Assembly: GCA_017433405.1 (NCBI GenBank) | Contig: JAFRHH010000062.1 | Coordinates: 1-43,499, forward strand | DNA: 43,499 nt | Direction of reading: 5' to 3' | Source: Clostridia bacterium | GTDB taxonomy: Bacteria > Bacillota > Clostridia > Christensenellales > Aristaeellaceae | Shown here: piece after piece, positions 43,131 through 43,499 of the stretch | How positions within the stretch are numbered: position 1 is the stretch's first letter | Layout of the letters: every line of letters starts with the position of its first letter | Position numbers and translations under genes: made by a program | The notes under the pieces: generated by a model | What the model saw: only the letters and a program-made list of their open reading frames with translations | What the model was told of the DNA's origin: nothing | Databases searched by the model: none

Positions 43131-43151
43131 AAGTATGTCAATTTTAGCATG
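43120..43151. repeat. Perfect 11-bp inverted repeat over the promoter -10
   Basis: CATGCTAAAAT (43120-43130) and ATTTTAGCATG (43141-43151), 10 bases apart. It covers the -10 box and start region of the promoter and ends just before the GGAGG of the next gene. It may be an operator, a translation-blocking hairpin or part of an insertion-sequence end. A shorter direct repeat TATACCAAAT also occurs at 43077-43086 and 43109-43118. Confidence 0.75.
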
Positions 43152-43166
43152 GTTGGAGGTGTCAAC

Positions 43167-43499
43167 ATGTCGATCACGAAATCGTACAATCACAGGACGA
43201 AAACCACGTATGCGTATGAGACAACGTATGAGTGGGATCCCTCCCAGCAGAAACGAGTCCAGCGAAAGCACTGTATTGGACAGTTCGATCCGGAAACAGG
43301 CGAAATCATACCGAATGGGAAACGCGGACGGCCAAATGGAAGCACCAGTGCTATCCGGGATGAACAGTTATTACAGCAGAAAGAGGTGGTCAACCAAACA
43401 AAAGGAATCAGTGAACTGAATAGCAGGCTTGGACTGATCGAGCAAACGCTGGAAACACTCATCAAGGAGATACACGGTCTGAAAGCACAGACCGAGGAA
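43167..43499 (+). CDS. Transposase-like protein, N-terminal part (partial)
   Basis: The ATG at 43167 has GGAGG seven bases upstream; the frame is open for 111 codons to the window edge. The start (SYNHRTKTTYAYETTYEWDPSQ, then KRVQRKHCIGQFDPETGEIIPNGKRGRP) resembles the N-terminal segment of IS1634/IS4-like transposases of Firmicutes. This is followed by a coiled-coil-like stretch with heptads (about 75-111). The catalytic DDE part would be to the right. Composition is AT-richer than in the flanking genes. A stand-alone accessory protein of an insertion element is also possible. Confidence 0.6.
   Translation, partial: MSITKSYNHRTKTTYAYETTYEWDPSQQKRVQRKHCIGQFDPETGEIIPNGKRGRPNGSTSAIRDEQLLQQKEVVNQTKGISELNSRLGLIEQTLETLIKEIHGLKAQTEE

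Noticed and set aside
43099-43419. A + strand frame reading MLTVYQIHAKISMSILAWLEVS.
   Set aside because: It lies in another frame over the transposase-like gene, starts within the promoter, has no RBS and becomes basic nonsense.

Overview
The window looks like a chromosomal segment from a high-GC Firmicute of class Clostridia. The evidence is the dnaG–rpoD–trmK–Nif3-family gene order, Gram-positive features (LPxTG-like sorting signals, a sortase, a PyrR-type attenuator, RBSs of the GGAGG type) and a tRNA gene without an encoded CCA. A gut or rumen lineage such as Christensenellales is a guess from gene style only. No rRNA, CRISPR array or intact prophage is visible.

Layout. 1-3.8 kb, + strand: end of dnaG, rpoD, trmK, a Nif3-family gene and a coiled-coil zinc-ribbon gene. 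4.0-9.8 kb: a secreted leucine-rich-repeat protein facing away from a LacI regulator, which leads an alpha-glucan operon (malQ and a frameshifted glgP). 9.9-16.6 kb, - strand: translation genes (rsmI, rsmH, valS, rpmF, yceD) and an acetate kinase gene split by an in-frame TAG. 16.8-20.7 kb, + strand: tmcAL, a C69 dipeptidase and a class B-like sortase without a normal start codon.

20.7-31.1 kb is a lower-GC accessory island. It holds a truncated zinc-ribbon gene, an Rpn-family nuclease/transposase, a 1226-residue surface protein with seven CnaB domains, a c-di-GMP phosphodiesterase apparently co-transcribed with it, and, divergently, a beta-helix/CnaB surface protein behind a long leader. The leader contains a strong terminator and a 42-residue Cys-rich mini-ORF. 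With the nearby sortase, this reads as a regulated cell-surface adhesion module and is the most interesting part of the window.

31.3-34.0 kb, + strand: an MFS transporter and a CstA-type transporter. 34.1-41.3 kb, - strand: an esterase, a C_GCAxxG_C_C protein, a cation-diffusion-facilitator transporter, an NAD-dependent epimerase, tRNA-Arg(CCG) with a consensus promoter, and carB behind a complete PyrR-style attenuator. 41.5-42.9 kb, + strand: a MATE transporter. The window ends in the start of a probable insertion-sequence gene.

Three genes within 12 kb carry lesions: a one-base loss in glgP, a TAG in ackA and a missing start in the sortase gene. These may be real decay or assembly errors. 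Two other genes and rsmI end in TAG, so TAG is unlikely to be recoded here.
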